Positions 17,601 to 31,079 are shown, counted from the first letter of the stretch. The stretch is DNA of 64,000 nucleotides from Micromonospora sp. WMMD882 (GCF_027497255.1 NZ_CP114903.1:5518001-5582000), one strand, 5' to 3'. Numbers and translations are program-made. Notes: generated by a model not told the origin, from the letters alone.

Positions 17601-20459
17601 GCTGCCGGTCTCCTTCTGCACGCCCGGGTCGCCGCCGCCGGTGCCGCCGTCGACGCGGCCGGTGGCGGTGAAGTACTCGGCCTGCTTGCGCTTGGGCTGG
17701 AGCACCTCGATGGCCCGGCCGGTCAGCGGGCTGGCCCCGCCGGCCCCGCCGTCGTCGGTGTAGGTCGCCTCGAAGACCGCGAACACGTTCGCCTCGGCGC
17801 CGTGCCCGGAGGCCAGCGACGTCTGCACCAGGCCGGTGCAGCCGGTGTGCTGCTCCAGCGGGTGGGCGTGCTCGTCGTGGCCGAGCAGCACCTGGAGCTG
17901 CACCCGGTCACAGTCGATCTCGCCGTCCTCGGGGTCGGTCACCTTGATCGTGTAACGGACCTGGTCGCCCCACTCGAAGAACCCGCCGGCCGGCGGGAAC
18001 TCGATGGTCACCGTGGGCGCGGTGTTGCCGACCGTCACCGGCACGTTCGCCACCGCGGTACGACCCTTGGGGTTGGTCACGGTGAGCTGCGCGGTGTAGT
18101 CGCCGGCCTCGGCGTACGTGTGGGTCGGGTTCGCCTCGGTGGAGGTGCCGCCGTCGCCGAACGCCCAGGCGTAGGTCAGTTCGCCGCCGTCCGGGTCCCG
18201 GGAGCCCTCGCTGGAGAAGCTCACCGTCAGCGGGGCCGCCCCGGAGGTCGGGTCGGCCTTGGCCACGGCGATCGGGGCCCGCTCACCGGCGATGTAGTCG
18301 ATCCGGTAGACGCCGGAGTTGTCGTTGTTGCCGCCGAAGCCGGTGCCCCACTCGATCATGTAGAGGGCGCCGTCCGGGCCGAACTCGAAGTCCATCGGCC
18401 GCAGGAAGCTCATGCCGGTCAGCAACTGGTTGATGTCGACCAGCTCCTTGCCGTCCGCGCTGACCTGCATGGTGTACATCTTGTTCTGGTTCCACTCGCC
18501 GAGCAGCGCCTTGCCGTCGTAGTAGGCCGGCCACTTGCGGGTCGAGTTCAGGTCCGCGTCGTACCGGTAGACCGGGCCGCCCATCGGCGCGCCGCCGCCG
18601 CCGATCTCCGGGAAGAGCGGGTTCGCGGCGTAGCCGTACCAGACGGTGGCCGGGACGGCCGGCGGGAGCTGGGTCAGACCGGTGTTGTTGGGCGAGTTGT
18701 TGACCGGGGCGGCGCAGTCGAACTTCGCGCCGCTCGGGCCGGACGGGAACTGGTAGTCGTTGTACGCCGAGTTCGCCCCGGTGCAGTACGGCCAGCCGTA
18801 GTTGCCGGGCGCGCCGACGATGTTCCACTCGACCAGGCCCTCCGGGCCACGGTTCGGGTTCGCCGAGTTGGCGTCCGGTCCGTAGTCGGCCACGTACAGG
18901 GTGTCGGTGAGCGGGTCGATGCCGAGCCGGAACGGGTTACGGAAGCCCATCGCGTAGATCTCGGGACGGGTCTTCTCGGTGCCGGCCGGGAAGAGGTTGC
19001 CCTCCGGGACGGTGTACGTGCCGTCGTCCTCCGGGTGGATCCGGATCACCTTGCCGCGCAGGTCGTTGGTGTTGCCCGAGGTGCGCTGGGCGTCGTAGTC
19101 CTGCCGACCCGGCCGCTCGTCGATCGGGGTGTACGCGCTCGACTCGAACGGGTTGGTGTTGTCCCCGGTGGCCAGGTACAGGTTGCCGGCCGAGTCGAAG
19201 GTCATCGTGCCGCCCGCGTGGCAGCAGGTGTTGCGCTGGGTGTCGACCTGCAGGACCCGCTTCTCGCTGGACGCCGCGATGGTGTCCCCGGTGACGGTGA
19301 ACCGGGCCAGCACGTTGCGCGGCGCCCCGTCGTTGGGCGCGTAGTAGAGGTACACCCAGTTGTTGGTGGCGAAGTCCGGGTCGAGGCGGATGCCGATCAG
19401 GCCGTCCTCGTTGCCGGTGAAGACGTCCAGGTCGATCGCGGTGACCGTGTTGCCGGTGTCCGGCTTGACGATCTGCACCCGGCCGTCGCGCTCGATGTAG
19501 AAGACCCGCCCGTCGGGAGCGACGTCCAACTCCATCGGGTTGCTGGTGTTGCTGTCCAGGGTGACCTTCTCGAAGTTGCCGGTCTTCGAGGCGCCGCAGT
19601 CGGCGTCCAGCACCCCGGCCGCGGTCTGGATGCCGCCGAGCAGGTGGGCGAGGAAGTCGGGCTCGGCGTACGACTCGTTGGTGTGGCCGCCGCCGGTGTA
19701 CCAGGCCCGGCCGCCGTCGTAGTCCTGGCACCAGGCGATCGGGTGGTCCGCGCCCATCGCGCCGGAGCCCGGGGTGTACGACTTCTCGTCCAGACTGGCC
19801 AGGACGTGCACGTCGCCCCGGGGGTTGGTGCGGTAGTTGTACCACTCGTCGTACCGGCTCCACCGGTCCGGCAGGTCCGCCGTGGACGGGTGCGCCGGGT
19901 CCTCGACCTTGACCGTGGCGGTCTGGTTGGCCGGGTGGCTGTTGAAGTACGCGCCGACCAGCTCGCCGTACCACGGCCAGTCGTACTCGGTGTCGGAGGC
20001 GGCGTGGATGCCGGCGTAGCCGCCGCCGGCCTGGACGTACCGCTCGAACGCCGCCTGCTGGTCGGCGTTGAGCACGTCACCGGTGGTGGAGAGCCAGACC
20101 ACCGCCTGGTACTTGGCGAGGTTGGCGTCGGTGAACGCGGCGCCGTCCTCGGTGGTGTCGACGGTGAAGTCGTTGGCCGCGCCGAGTTGCTTGATGGCGG
20201 TGATGCCGGCCGGGATGGAGCCGTGCCGGAAGCCTGCGGTCTTCGAGAAGACCAGCACCGAGAACGGGTCGGTCTCGGCCGCCACGGAGGGCGCGGTCGG
20301 CGCGGCCACCGTGTCGTTCGCGCCGGGCCGGGCGACCGGCCCCTTCGGCGCGGCCTGCGCGGCCGGGACGCTGAGCAGGGCGGTGGTGGTGAGGGTGAGG
20401 GACAGCAGAGCAGCGGTCAGCGGGGCACGTGGTGTGCGTCCCCGGTGGAGTCGGGACAC
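14607..20459 (-). CDS. Giant secreted protein: ThuA + sorbosone-dehydrogenase propeller + PKD + CBM6-like + DUF1349 + Ig-like
   Basis: 1950 residues. In order: signal peptide (1-36, ...VPAAQAAP); ThuA-like glutamine-amidotransferase fold (about 66-280, VLVFSKTAGFRHGSIPAGI, YVQAGGGYAGIHAASDTEYD); glucose/sorbosone dehydrogenase beta-propeller (about 290-725, ELDVAPDGRVFYIERDGRV, YAMGFRNPFRLGIDPLTDTL); PKD (about 725-805, AWAFGDGGTSTEANPTHTY); a beta domain; CBM6-like module (about 955-1095, QNIGFIEDGDWWSVD); second PKD (about 1100-1185); two DUF1349-type concanavalin-like modules (about 1190-1590); Ig-like/OmpL47-type repeats (about 1600-1850); and a helical C-terminus (about 1860-1950). It probably acts outside the cell on glycans or sugars; the propeller would be a PQQ-type oxidoreductase by family. 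Enzymatic activity is not proven. Start ATG at 20459; the leader peptide fixes it well. Confidence 0.93.
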   Translation of the reverse strand: MSRLHRGRTPRAPLTAALLSLTLTTTALLSVPAAQAAPKGPVARPGANDTVAAPTAPSVAAETDPFSVLVFSKTAGFRHGSIPAGITAIKQLGAANDFTVDTTEDGAAFTDANLAKYQAVVWLSTTGDVLNADQQAAFERYVQAGGGYAGIHAASDTEYDWPWYGELVGAYFNSHPANQTATVKVEDPAHPSTADLPDRWSRYDEWYNYRTNPRGDVHVLASLDEKSYTPGSGAMGADHPIAWCQDYDGGRAWYTGGGHTNESYAEPDFLAHLLGGIQTAAGVLDADCGASKTGNFEKVTLDSNTSNPMELDVAPDGRVFYIERDGRVQIVKPDTGNTVTAIDLDVFTGNEDGLIGIRLDPDFATNNWVYLYYAPNDGAPRNVLARFTVTGDTIAASSEKRVLQVDTQRNTCCHAGGTMTFDSAGNLYLATGDNTNPFESSAYTPIDERPGRQDYDAQRTSGNTNDLRGKVIRIHPEDDGTYTVPEGNLFPAGTEKTRPEIYAMGFRNPFRLGIDPLTDTLYVADYGPDANSANPNRGPEGLVEWNIVGAPGNYGWPYCTGANSAYNDYQFPSGPSGAKFDCAAPVNNSPNNTGLTQLPPAVPATVWYGYAANPLFPEIGGGGAPMGGPVYRYDADLNSTRKWPAYYDGKALLGEWNQNKMYTMQVSADGKELVDINQLLTGMSFLRPMDFEFGPDGALYMIEWGTGFGGNNDNSGVYRIDYIAGERAPIAVAKADPTSGAAPLTVSFSSEGSRDPDGGELTYAWAFGDGGTSTEANPTHTYAEAGDYTAQLTVTNPKGRTAVANVPVTVGNTAPTVTIEFPPAGGFFEWGDQVRYTIKVTDPEDGEIDCDRVQLQVLLGHDEHAHPLEQHTGCTGLVQTSLASGHGAEANVFAVFEATYTDDGGAGGASPLTGRAIEVLQPKRKQAEYFTATGRVDGGTGGGDPGVQKETGSDTAGGGQNIGFIEDGDWWSVDPASLTNIDSIRFRVASANAGGRIEIRANAADGPLVGSVDVPGTGAWQTYVDVTAEITGELTSGTLYFVAEDPTGGTDSLFNVNWMDFLGRGVTENAPPQVSATATPTSGTAPLTVAFDGTATDAEGDTPLTYAWDFGDGGTATTLDASHTYTAPGNFTATLTVTDAKGAKAYATVPVKVEAPSTSCFGARSDDFLGSGLDKDRWTVVRENQLYSVADGALRLPTAVGDLYGARNDATNLVLQPAPGGAWQATTKVTVPVTATYQQAGLIVYGDDDNYAKVDLLYNGSRVVEFIRETDGTPRNESGDSAAAPAGDTVHLRLISDGTNLTAAFSADGQTFTPVGRSAALAGITNPRIGVFALNGGTEAPVVDAVFDWFQVTPDEPAGSVDPSDEFDGATLDKCRWNAILREDATKYQVTGGALRIDVPNGDIYGTDNTGPTNFILQTAPSGDWTMETKVDGSALNEQYQQGGLLVYADDDNYLKFDYVVDNSPGSTVSRRIEFLSEIAGVIQDPQPGVTALTQGVWHLRLARSGDDFTASYSADGEEWTELGTLTSAVVGETPKVGVFALSGNQTASKPVTFDYFRLTAGQGETDETAPVTTATVSGTAVEGWYPGPVTVTLAATDEDGGSGVAGTQYQLDDATTWTDYTAPVAVSGDGEHELRFRSTDEAGNVEETKSVPVRIDATAPVSTATFAPANDEGWHAGTVPVVLTATDAGSGVKALQWSLDGGDWTAYTEPVAVTGDGSHELLYRATDKVGNEETLKSAIIKIDGTKPTLLVSGLADGQLYGDSQDVRVSWQAVDPTSGLQSVVGRLDGERYDSGTLQAMYELSLGLHELTVTATDKAGNRTTANVRFFVTTSFRDMQNLLDRFKATGRLSADAHKKLTAKLDAARKAEANGNDTKAIKQLTEFRTLAGTTSLVGEAEVRDVLVRDADAMIVRLGGTASKAGVKANDGESVKGAGRLGEDPTRLARGRGL

Positions 20460-20998
20460 TAAGGTCTCCTTTGTCCTGATGGACAGGGCGTACGCGAGGG
20501 CCGGTTCGCCGAAGACCGCCCCGGTGGCCGGTACGGGCGCCGTGCCAGGGCGTTCGTACCGGATTTTGCTTATTCGATGAACAAATTAGCGTTGCTCGAA
20601 GTGTGTCGGGCAAGGCGTGGCTGTGTAACGTTTGCGTAACGGGCGGGCGCAATGTGCCGCAAAAGCGGACGGAAGCCTGCCGGGCCGCTGCACAGTGACC
20701 GGTCCGGGCCCTGCCGGCAGTCGCGGCCGGAGAGCGGCCGGCAGGTCGTGGCCGGACAGGCGGCCGGGGCAGGTGGTGGCTGGGGCAGGTGGTGGCCGGT
20801 GCCGGCCAGCCACCGTGACCACCTTCACGGTTATCCGGAAAACCGGACCCGGCCCCTTGGCGGACACCGCGGACCCGACCTATGGTGGCAGCCAAGTGAC
20901 CCACGGGAGCCCGGTGGACCGGGCTGAGAGGGGGGCTGCGAGCCCCCGACCGTCGAACCTGATCCGGGTAATGCCGGCGCAGGGAGGAGAGAGCTGCC
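20460..20998. other. 539-bp divergent intergenic region
   Basis: Separates the giant secreted protein (minus) from the thi operon (plus). The part near 20560-20640 is relatively AT-rich (ATTTTGCTTATTCGATGAAC) and probably holds the promoter of the secreted protein. 20641-20890 is GC-rich with short repeats of GGCAGGTGGTGGC and no gene. The right end is the TPP riboswitch. No clear -35/-10 pair for the thi operon could be fixed. Confidence 0.6.
20902..20988 (+). promoter_or_regulatory. TPP riboswitch (THI element)
   Basis: The conserved thi-box parts are present in order: ACGGGAGCCC with GGGCTGAGAGG (stem and the CUGAGA motif), then a GC stem (GGGGGCT / AGCCCCC), then ACCGTCGAACCTGATC, CCGGGTAATGCCGGCG and AGGGA. 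It ends about 10 bp before the thiE start, so it most likely blocks ribosome access (AGGAGAG) when thiamine pyrophosphate is bound. It would control the whole seven-gene operon downstream. Confidence 0.97.
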
Positions 20999-21618
20999 GT
21001 GCCGTCCCTCGGACGACTGCATCTGATCACCGACACCCGACCCGGGCGCGGCCCGCTCACCGTGGTCCGCGCCGCCCTCGGCGTCGCCGGCCCCGAACTG
21101 GTCGTGCAGGTCCGGGTCGCCGACGACGCCACCGACCGCGAGGCGTACGAGCTGGCCCTGCGGATCCGCGAGCTGTGCGCGGCGGCCGACGCCACCTGCC
21201 TGGTCAACGACCGGCTGCACGTGGCGCTCGCGGTCGGCGCGGCCGGCGGCCACGTCGGCGCGGACGACCTGCCGGTGGCCGCCGCCCGCCGGGTCCTCGG
21301 CCCGCAGGCGGTGCTCGGCGCGACCGCCCGGGAACCGGTCACCGCCGCCCGCGCCGTCGACGCCGGCGCGAGCTACCTCGGCGTCGGACCCTGCCACGCC
21401 ACCACCACCAAGGACGGACTGCCCCCGCCGATCGGCCCGGACGGGGTCCGGGCGGTCGCCGAGGCCGTACCCGTGCCGGTCGTCGCCATCGGCGGCGTCA
21501 CCGCGGCGACCGTGCCGGCGCTGCGCGCCGCCGGGGCGTACGGGGTGGCGGTGGTCGGCGCGCTCTCCGCCGCCGCCGACCCGGCCCGCGCCACCGCCGA
21601 CCTGCTCGCCGCCCTCCG

Positions 21619-21622
<4 letters not shown>
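20999..21622 (+). CDS. thiE: Thiamine-phosphate synthase
   Basis: 207-residue TIM barrel that joins HMP-PP and thiazole phosphate into thiamine phosphate. Diagnostic segments: LHLITDTR at the start, CLVNDRLHVAL with the conserved aspartate, GGHVGADDLP, and GVGPCHATTTKDG, the pyrophosphate-binding loop. One family position differs: the usual QxRxK motif reads VQVRVAD. Start is GTG 20999 with AGGAGAGAGC upstream, immediately behind the TPP riboswitch. It overlaps thiO by 4 bp (ATGA). Confidence 0.94.
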
Positions 21623-26826
<5,204 letters not shown>

Positions 26827-26833
26827 CCCGTCG

Positions 26834-26863
26834 CCCCGTTCGGCGGGACCGGGCGGAACGGGG
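26834..26863. terminator. Hairpin between convergent thiC and membrane-protein gene
   Basis: CCCCGTTC at 26834-26841 pairs with GAACGGGG at 26856-26863, and the loop side contains further G/C pairing. It fills the 37-bp gap between the two stop codons and could end transcription from both sides. Confidence 0.55.
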
Positions 26864-28663
26864 TCAGTCGGGTCGGTGGTGCCGGCCGCCGGACCGCAGG
26901 CTGCGCCGCTCGTCGGGGTCCGGTCCGGGTCTCGGCTCGGGTACGGGCTGACTCAGTCCGGTGACCCAGTCGACGTACTCGGCGTCGTCGGCCGGCACGG
27001 TCGGCTGACCCCGGCCGTCGTCCCCGTCGTCGGGGGCGGCGGTCCCGCCGCGCCGGTTCCGCCGGAACAGGCCCCGCCGGCCTCGACCGGCCCGGCTGCG
27101 GTCGTCCCCGGCGGTGGTCTCCTCCGGGTCGACCCCGGCGGTCTCGTCCTGGCTGACCTCGGCGGTCCCGTCCCGGTCGACCTCGGTGGCGCGGGTCTCG
27201 GCGGGACCGGCCTGGGTGGCGCCGGCCTCGGTGGGACCGGCCCCGGTGGCGCGGGCCTCGGTGGGACTGGTCGGGACGGTGCCGGCCCCGGCGGGGACGG
27301 GCGGAGCGACACCGCTCGCGGGTGGGGCGCCGGATTCGTCGTCGGGGTCGGAGCTGGCGTGCCGGCCCCGGCTCGGCATCGACCAGTCCAGCGTGCCGAG
27401 GTCGACGGTCGGGCCCCGGCTGCCGCCGGGCCGCGTCGGCCGGTCGGCGACCGGCCCCGGCTCCGGCCAGTCGAAATGGACCGGGAACACCGACGGCCGG
27501 GCCGGGCCGCCGCCACCGGTCCGGTCGTCGTCACCGGTCCGGTCGTCGTCACCGGTCCGGTCGCCGCCGGCGATCGGGTCGGCGGGGCTCCGTTCCTGGT
27601 CGCTCCGTTCGACGCTGAGCAGGGCTCCGGTGGCCTGGTCCCCGGTGGGCTGCGGGGTGGTCGCGCCCGGCGTGTCGGGGGAGCCGGGCGGACCGGCGAG
27701 GGGCGGGAGCGGACGAAGGATGTCGGTGGGCTCGATGGCGTCGCTCGCCGACCGGCGTCGCCGCGACAGCGCCCCCGGCAGCAGGGCCCCCGGCAGCAGC
27801 GAGCCTGACCGCAACGAGCTCGGCAGCAGCGGCCACCGCAGATAGGCGGCGGCGGCCGAGCCGAGCGCGCCGGTGCCGACGGCGGCCAGCGCCGCCCGGT
27901 ACGGCGTCGACTGGTGCCCGCCGTCACCGGGCCCGGCGGCGAGGTACGCGCCCAGCACCAGCAGCGGCCCGGCCAGTCCGCTCAACGCGCCGACCAGCGG
28001 CGGCCGGGCGAGCCACCGGGCCACGCCGGCTGCCGCCGCCCCGACGAGCAGCGCCAGGACCGGCAGGACCAGCATCGCCAGCCGGTCGGCCAGGGCCGGG
28101 TCGATCGACGCCGGGTCGACCGCGCCGAGTCGCACGGCGGGCGGCGGGTCGACCACGTCCAGCGACGGCGTCACGGAGAGCAGCGCGAGCAGCCAGAGGA
28201 CCGCGACGTGCGCCGCGACGTTCCACCGCACGGGCGCGTACCGGAACGCCAGCACGGCGGCGACCGCCCCGGTGAGCGCGCCGCACGACGCGACGAGCAC
28301 GACGGAGAGCGCCGGGTCACCGGCGGCGGCCTGGGCGTCGCGGGCGGGGAGCAGGCACAGTGGGGCGACCACCAGCGCGCCCAGCGCGGCGGCGACCGCT
28401 AGACCCGCCTGCACGGCGGCGCTGACCGGGCCGTCGTCGCGGCGGGCGTAGCGTCCGGCGAGCAGCGCGCCGACGAACGCGGCTACGGCGGCGGACCAGC
28501 CCACCCAGACGAGCTGCGCGGGCCACTGGTCGGGGGTGGGGCCGAAGGACCGGGCGAGCCGGAGGACGCCGAGCCCGTACCCGATGCCGAGCTGACCGGC
28601 CCCGGCCAGCAGGCTCGACCCGAGCGCCAGCGGCAGCCATCTACCCCAGGTCCGATTGGCCAT
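26864..28663 (-). CDS. Multi-pass membrane protein with long low-complexity tail
   Basis: 599 residues, family not recognised. The N-terminal half has about eight hydrophobic helices (for example LPLALGSSLLAGAGQLGIG, AAVAAFVGALLAG, LVLPVLALLVGAAAAGVA). The C-terminal half (from about residue 300) is disordered, rich in Pro, Asp, Thr and Gly with degenerate repeats such as DDDRTGDDDRTG and TEAGATQAGPAETRA. ATG 28663 is chosen because a TAACGT box lies 7 nt upstream; GTG 28684 is an alternative. The gene stands alone between the thi operon and the cupin gene. Role unknown. Confidence 0.8.
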   Translation of the reverse strand: MANRTWGRWLPLALGSSLLAGAGQLGIGYGLGVLRLARSFGPTPDQWPAQLVWVGWSAAVAAFVGALLAGRYARRDDGPVSAAVQAGLAVAAALGALVVAPLCLLPARDAQAAAGDPALSVVLVASCGALTGAVAAVLAFRYAPVRWNVAAHVAVLWLLALLSVTPSLDVVDPPPAVRLGAVDPASIDPALADRLAMLVLPVLALLVGAAAAGVARWLARPPLVGALSGLAGPLLVLGAYLAAGPGDGGHQSTPYRAALAAVGTGALGSAAAAYLRWPLLPSSLRSGSLLPGALLPGALSRRRRSASDAIEPTDILRPLPPLAGPPGSPDTPGATTPQPTGDQATGALLSVERSDQERSPADPIAGGDRTGDDDRTGDDDRTGGGGPARPSVFPVHFDWPEPGPVADRPTRPGGSRGPTVDLGTLDWSMPSRGRHASSDPDDESGAPPASGVAPPVPAGAGTVPTSPTEARATGAGPTEAGATQAGPAETRATEVDRDGTAEVSQDETAGVDPEETTAGDDRSRAGRGRRGLFRRNRRGGTAAPDDGDDGRGQPTVPADDAEYVDWVTGLSQPVPEPRPGPDPDERRSLRSGGRHHRPD

Positions 28664-28670
28664 GTGCGGA

Positions 28671-28676
28671 ACGTTA
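28671..28676 (-). promoter_or_regulatory. -10 box of a likely leaderless promoter
   Basis: Minus-strand TAACGT ends 7 nt before ATG 28663, the leaderless spacing also seen at glmS and the aminotransferase. Confidence 0.4.
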
Positions 28677-28750
28677 CGGCTCACGGACCCCGATCGCCAC
28701 CTTGACCAGGCGGGGCGCGTCCGGCGTGCCGCGCCGGGCGGCCGGCCACC

Positions 28751-29071
28751 TCACAGCAGCTCGACCAGCCGGGCCAGGTACGTGGTGTCGCCCACGTTGG
28801 TGAGCATGTGGACCGCGCCCGGATCCCGGTAGACCACCCCGCCGGTCGGCTCGTCGGCGTCGATCCGGACGCCGTCGACGGTCTGGATGACGTTCTTCGC
28901 GCCCTGCACCGCGACCACCAGGTAGGGGTGGTCGTGGCGGTGCAGCGGCTGCCGCTCACCCGGTTCGAGCCGGATGTGCCAGACCCGTATCCGGTCGTTC
29001 TCCAGGACGATCTCCTGCCCGACCGGCGCGAGGGGGCCGTGGTCCGCCGGCGGGGCGGCTGGCGCGCTCAC
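28751..29071 (-). CDS. Small cupin-domain protein
   Basis: 106 residues forming a single cupin barrel. Motif 1 is EPGERQPLHRHDHPYLVV with metal-ligand candidates H44, H46 and H48; motif 2 GAVHMLTNVGDTTY supplies H89. Such one-domain cupins may bind a small ligand, isomerise, or act as dioxygenases; the substrate is unknown. The ATG overlaps the stop of the F420-type oxidoreductase (ATGA), so it is the third gene of the ABC-ATPase/oxidoreductase/cupin operon. Confidence 0.85.
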   Translation of the reverse strand: MSAPAAPPADHGPLAPVGQEIVLENDRIRVWHIRLEPGERQPLHRHDHPYLVVAVQGAKNVIQTVDGVRIDADEPTGGVVYRDPGAVHMLTNVGDTTYLARLVELL

Positions 29072-30024
29072 CGGGCGCCGCCCAGTTGCGGTAGCACCTC
29101 GGTGGCGATCAGTTCGAGGTGGTCCAGGTCGTCGAGGTCGATCAGCCGCAGGTGGACGCGGGTGGCGCCGATCGCGGCGAACTCGCCGAGCCGGTCGACG
29201 AGCTGGGCGGGCGAGCCGACCACCGGGTCCTCCGGCGGCAGCGCGCTCTTGACGTGCAGGGGCGCGGCCCGACGTCGGGCCTCGGCGTCGGTGCGTCCGA
29301 CGGCCACCACGATCCCGGCGGAGAGCACCAGCGGGGCCCGGTCGGACTCGGTCCGGCCGTGCCGGTCACACGCCTCGCGTACCCGCTCGTACGCCGCCGC
29401 GGTCTCGGTGACGCTCTTGAACGGCATGTTGAACTCGTCGGCGTACCGGGCGGCGAGCTCGGGGGTGCGCTTCGGCCCCTTGCCGCCGACGATGACCGGC
29501 GGGCCGGGCGTCTGCACCGGCTTCGGCAGGGCCGGCGCGTCCCGCAACCGGTAGTGCTCGCCGAGGTGGGTGAAGTTCTCGCCGGGCGGGGTGCGCCAGA
29601 GGCCGGTGACCACCGCCAACTGCTCGGCGAGCCGGTCGAAGCGCTCCACGACGGGCGGGAACGGGATGCCGTACGAGACGTGCTCGCGCTCGTACCAGCC
29701 GGCCCCGATGCCCAGCTCGACCCGGCCGCCGCTCATCTGGTCGACCTGCGCCACCATCACGGCCAGCGGGCCGGGCAGCCGGAAGGTGGCCGAGCTGACC
29801 AGGGTGCCGAGCCGGATCCGGGTGGTCTCCCGGGCCAGCGCGGCCAGGGTCAGCCAGGCGTCGGTGGGGCCGGGCAGGCCGGGGTCGGCGCCCATCGACT
29901 GGTAGTGGTCGGCGCGGAAGAACCCCTCGAAGCCGCCCGCCTCGACGAGCCGGGCGAAGCGGAGCTGGTCGTCGTAGCTGGCGCCCCGGTGCGGTTCGGT
30001 GAAGACGCACACCCGCATGGTCAT
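29068..30024 (-). CDS. LLM-class (F420-type) oxidoreductase
   Basis: 318-residue luciferase-like TIM-barrel protein. Family features: FRADHYQSMG near the N-terminus, LGTLVSSATFRLPGPLAVM, GRVELGIGAGWYEREH, and VIVGGKGPKRTPELAARYAD. This group in actinobacteria usually uses coenzyme F420 rather than FMN. Start ATG 30024 overlaps the ATPase stop (ATGA). Encoded with an ABC importer ATPase and a cupin, it may process the imported compound; that is inference from context. Confidence 0.9.
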   Translation of the reverse strand: MTMRVCVFTEPHRGASYDDQLRFARLVEAGGFEGFFRADHYQSMGADPGLPGPTDAWLTLAALARETTRIRLGTLVSSATFRLPGPLAVMVAQVDQMSGGRVELGIGAGWYEREHVSYGIPFPPVVERFDRLAEQLAVVTGLWRTPPGENFTHLGEHYRLRDAPALPKPVQTPGPPVIVGGKGPKRTPELAARYADEFNMPFKSVTETAAAYERVREACDRHGRTESDRAPLVLSAGIVVAVGRTDAEARRRAAPLHVKSALPPEDPVVGSPAQLVDRLGEFAAIGATRVHLRLIDLDDLDHLELIATEVLPQLGGAR

Positions 30025-30809
30025 CGTCCCGCCGTCCCGGCCGCGACCGGCGTCGGGTCGCGTTCCATCAGCAGCTCGTGCAGCTCCGCGCTGACCCGGG
30101 CGACGTCGGCCAGGTGGTCGTTGCGGCCGAGGCTGCGGGGCCGGGGAATGTCCACGTCGACCACCTTGCGGATCCGGCCGGGGCGCGGGCTGAGCACGAC
30201 CACCCGGTCGGCCAGCAGCACCGCCTCGTCGATGGAGTGGGTGACGAACACGATGGTGGCCCGGTTGTCCATGTGGACCCGTTGCAACTCGACGGAGAGC
30301 TCCTCGCGGGTGAGCGCGTCCAGAGCGGAGAACGGCTCGTCCATCAGCAACACCCGGGGCTCGGCGATCAGCGACCGGCAGAGCGAGACCCGCTGCTGCA
30401 TGCCGCCGGACAGCTCGTGCGGCAGGCGTTTCTCGAACCCGGCGAGCCCGGCCATCTCCAGCAGCTTGCGGGCACGTTCGCGGTGCGCGGCGCGACGCCA
30501 GCCGAACATCTCCACCGGCAGCAGGACGTTGTCGAGCACGCTGCGCCAGGGCAGCAGCGCCGGCCGTTGGAAGAGCATGGCGATGTCCGGCCGGGGTCGG
30601 GTGATCGGCGTGCCGGCCACCTCGATCAGCCCACCGGTGGGCGGCAGCAGCCCGGCGATCAGCCGGAGCAGAGTGGACTTTCCGCAACCGGAACGTCCCA
30701 CCACCGCGACGAACTCACCGTCGGTGACGTCGAGGTCGATTCCGCGTAACGCCTCGACCTCACCGGAGCGTCCACTGAAGGTGCGGGACACTCCCGACAG
30801 TCGGATCAT
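30021..30809 (-). CDS. ABC importer ATPase (nitrate/sulfonate/pyrimidine type)
   Basis: 262 residues. Walker A GRSGCGKST, Q-loop LFQRPALLPW, signature LSGGMQQR, Walker B VLLMDEPFSALD and the H-loop VTHSIDEAVLLADR are all intact; the subfamily matches SsuB/TauB/ThiZ ATPases. Start ATG 30809 has GGGAGAG 6 nt upstream; ATG 30824 is possible. It is transcribed away from the binding protein and permease genes (31080-33048), with which it most likely forms one transporter. Confidence 0.93.
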   Translation of the reverse strand: MIRLSGVSRTFSGRSGEVEALRGIDLDVTDGEFVAVVGRSGCGKSTLLRLIAGLLPPTGGLIEVAGTPITRPRPDIAMLFQRPALLPWRSVLDNVLLPVEMFGWRRAAHRERARKLLEMAGLAGFEKRLPHELSGGMQQRVSLCRSLIAEPRVLLMDEPFSALDALTREELSVELQRVHMDNRATIVFVTHSIDEAVLLADRVVVLSPRPGRIRKVVDVDIPRPRSLGRNDHLADVARVSAELHELLMERDPTPVAAGTAGR

Positions 30810-30869
30810 CCGACGCTCTCCCATCCCTGGTCATCCCGAGCCTCGCAAGGCTAACGGGAACCCAAGGTA

Positions 30870-30898
30870 TTGACACCGTCCGGAATGGACAACAATCT
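30870..30898 (+). promoter_or_regulatory. Predicted sigma-A promoter for the NMT1-type binding-protein gene
   Basis: TTGACA at 30870-30875 and CAATCT at 30893-30898 with 17-bp spacing: the best promoter match in the window. It would give a 5' leader of about 175 nt before the binding-protein ATG. Confidence 0.65.
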
Positions 30899-30904
30899 GT
30901 TGTC
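30888..30904. promoter_or_regulatory. 17-bp palindrome over the -10 box (candidate operator)
   Basis: GACAACAATCTGTTGTC: perfect 7-bp arms around ATC, overlapping the -10 element. A dimeric repressor bound here would block transcription. No regulator gene is adjacent, and no TPP riboswitch is present in this leader. Confidence 0.55.
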
Positions 30905-31079
30905 GTTCCGTAACCGGATCCACCTGGTGTCGCAAAGGTGACTCTCTCGTACGCTGTGCCGGCGAAGAGTCCCCCGCGACGGTGACGCCGGTCCCCACCC
31001 CCTCTCACCACGGCGTCGTCGGGTTCGACAACTCCTCCGGTGGCCGTCGCTACCGGTCTGGAAAGGACATGGTGCACAA

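Noticed and set aside
14298..20462. A 2054-codon open frame on the plus strand opposite the giant secreted protein
   Set aside because: Its translation is low-complexity Arg/Gly/Val/Asp sequence without domains, a by-product of third-position GC on the other strand; the minus-strand frame has a signal peptide and clear domains.
20632..21618. Upstream extension of thiO as a 712-residue protein
   Set aside because: The added part runs through the TPP riboswitch and thiE in another frame and is low-complexity; the FAD motif begins after ATG 21619.
30870..31079. TPP riboswitch upstream of the NMT1-type binding protein
   Set aside because: No CUGAGA or ACCUGAUC-type thi-box parts are found in the leader.
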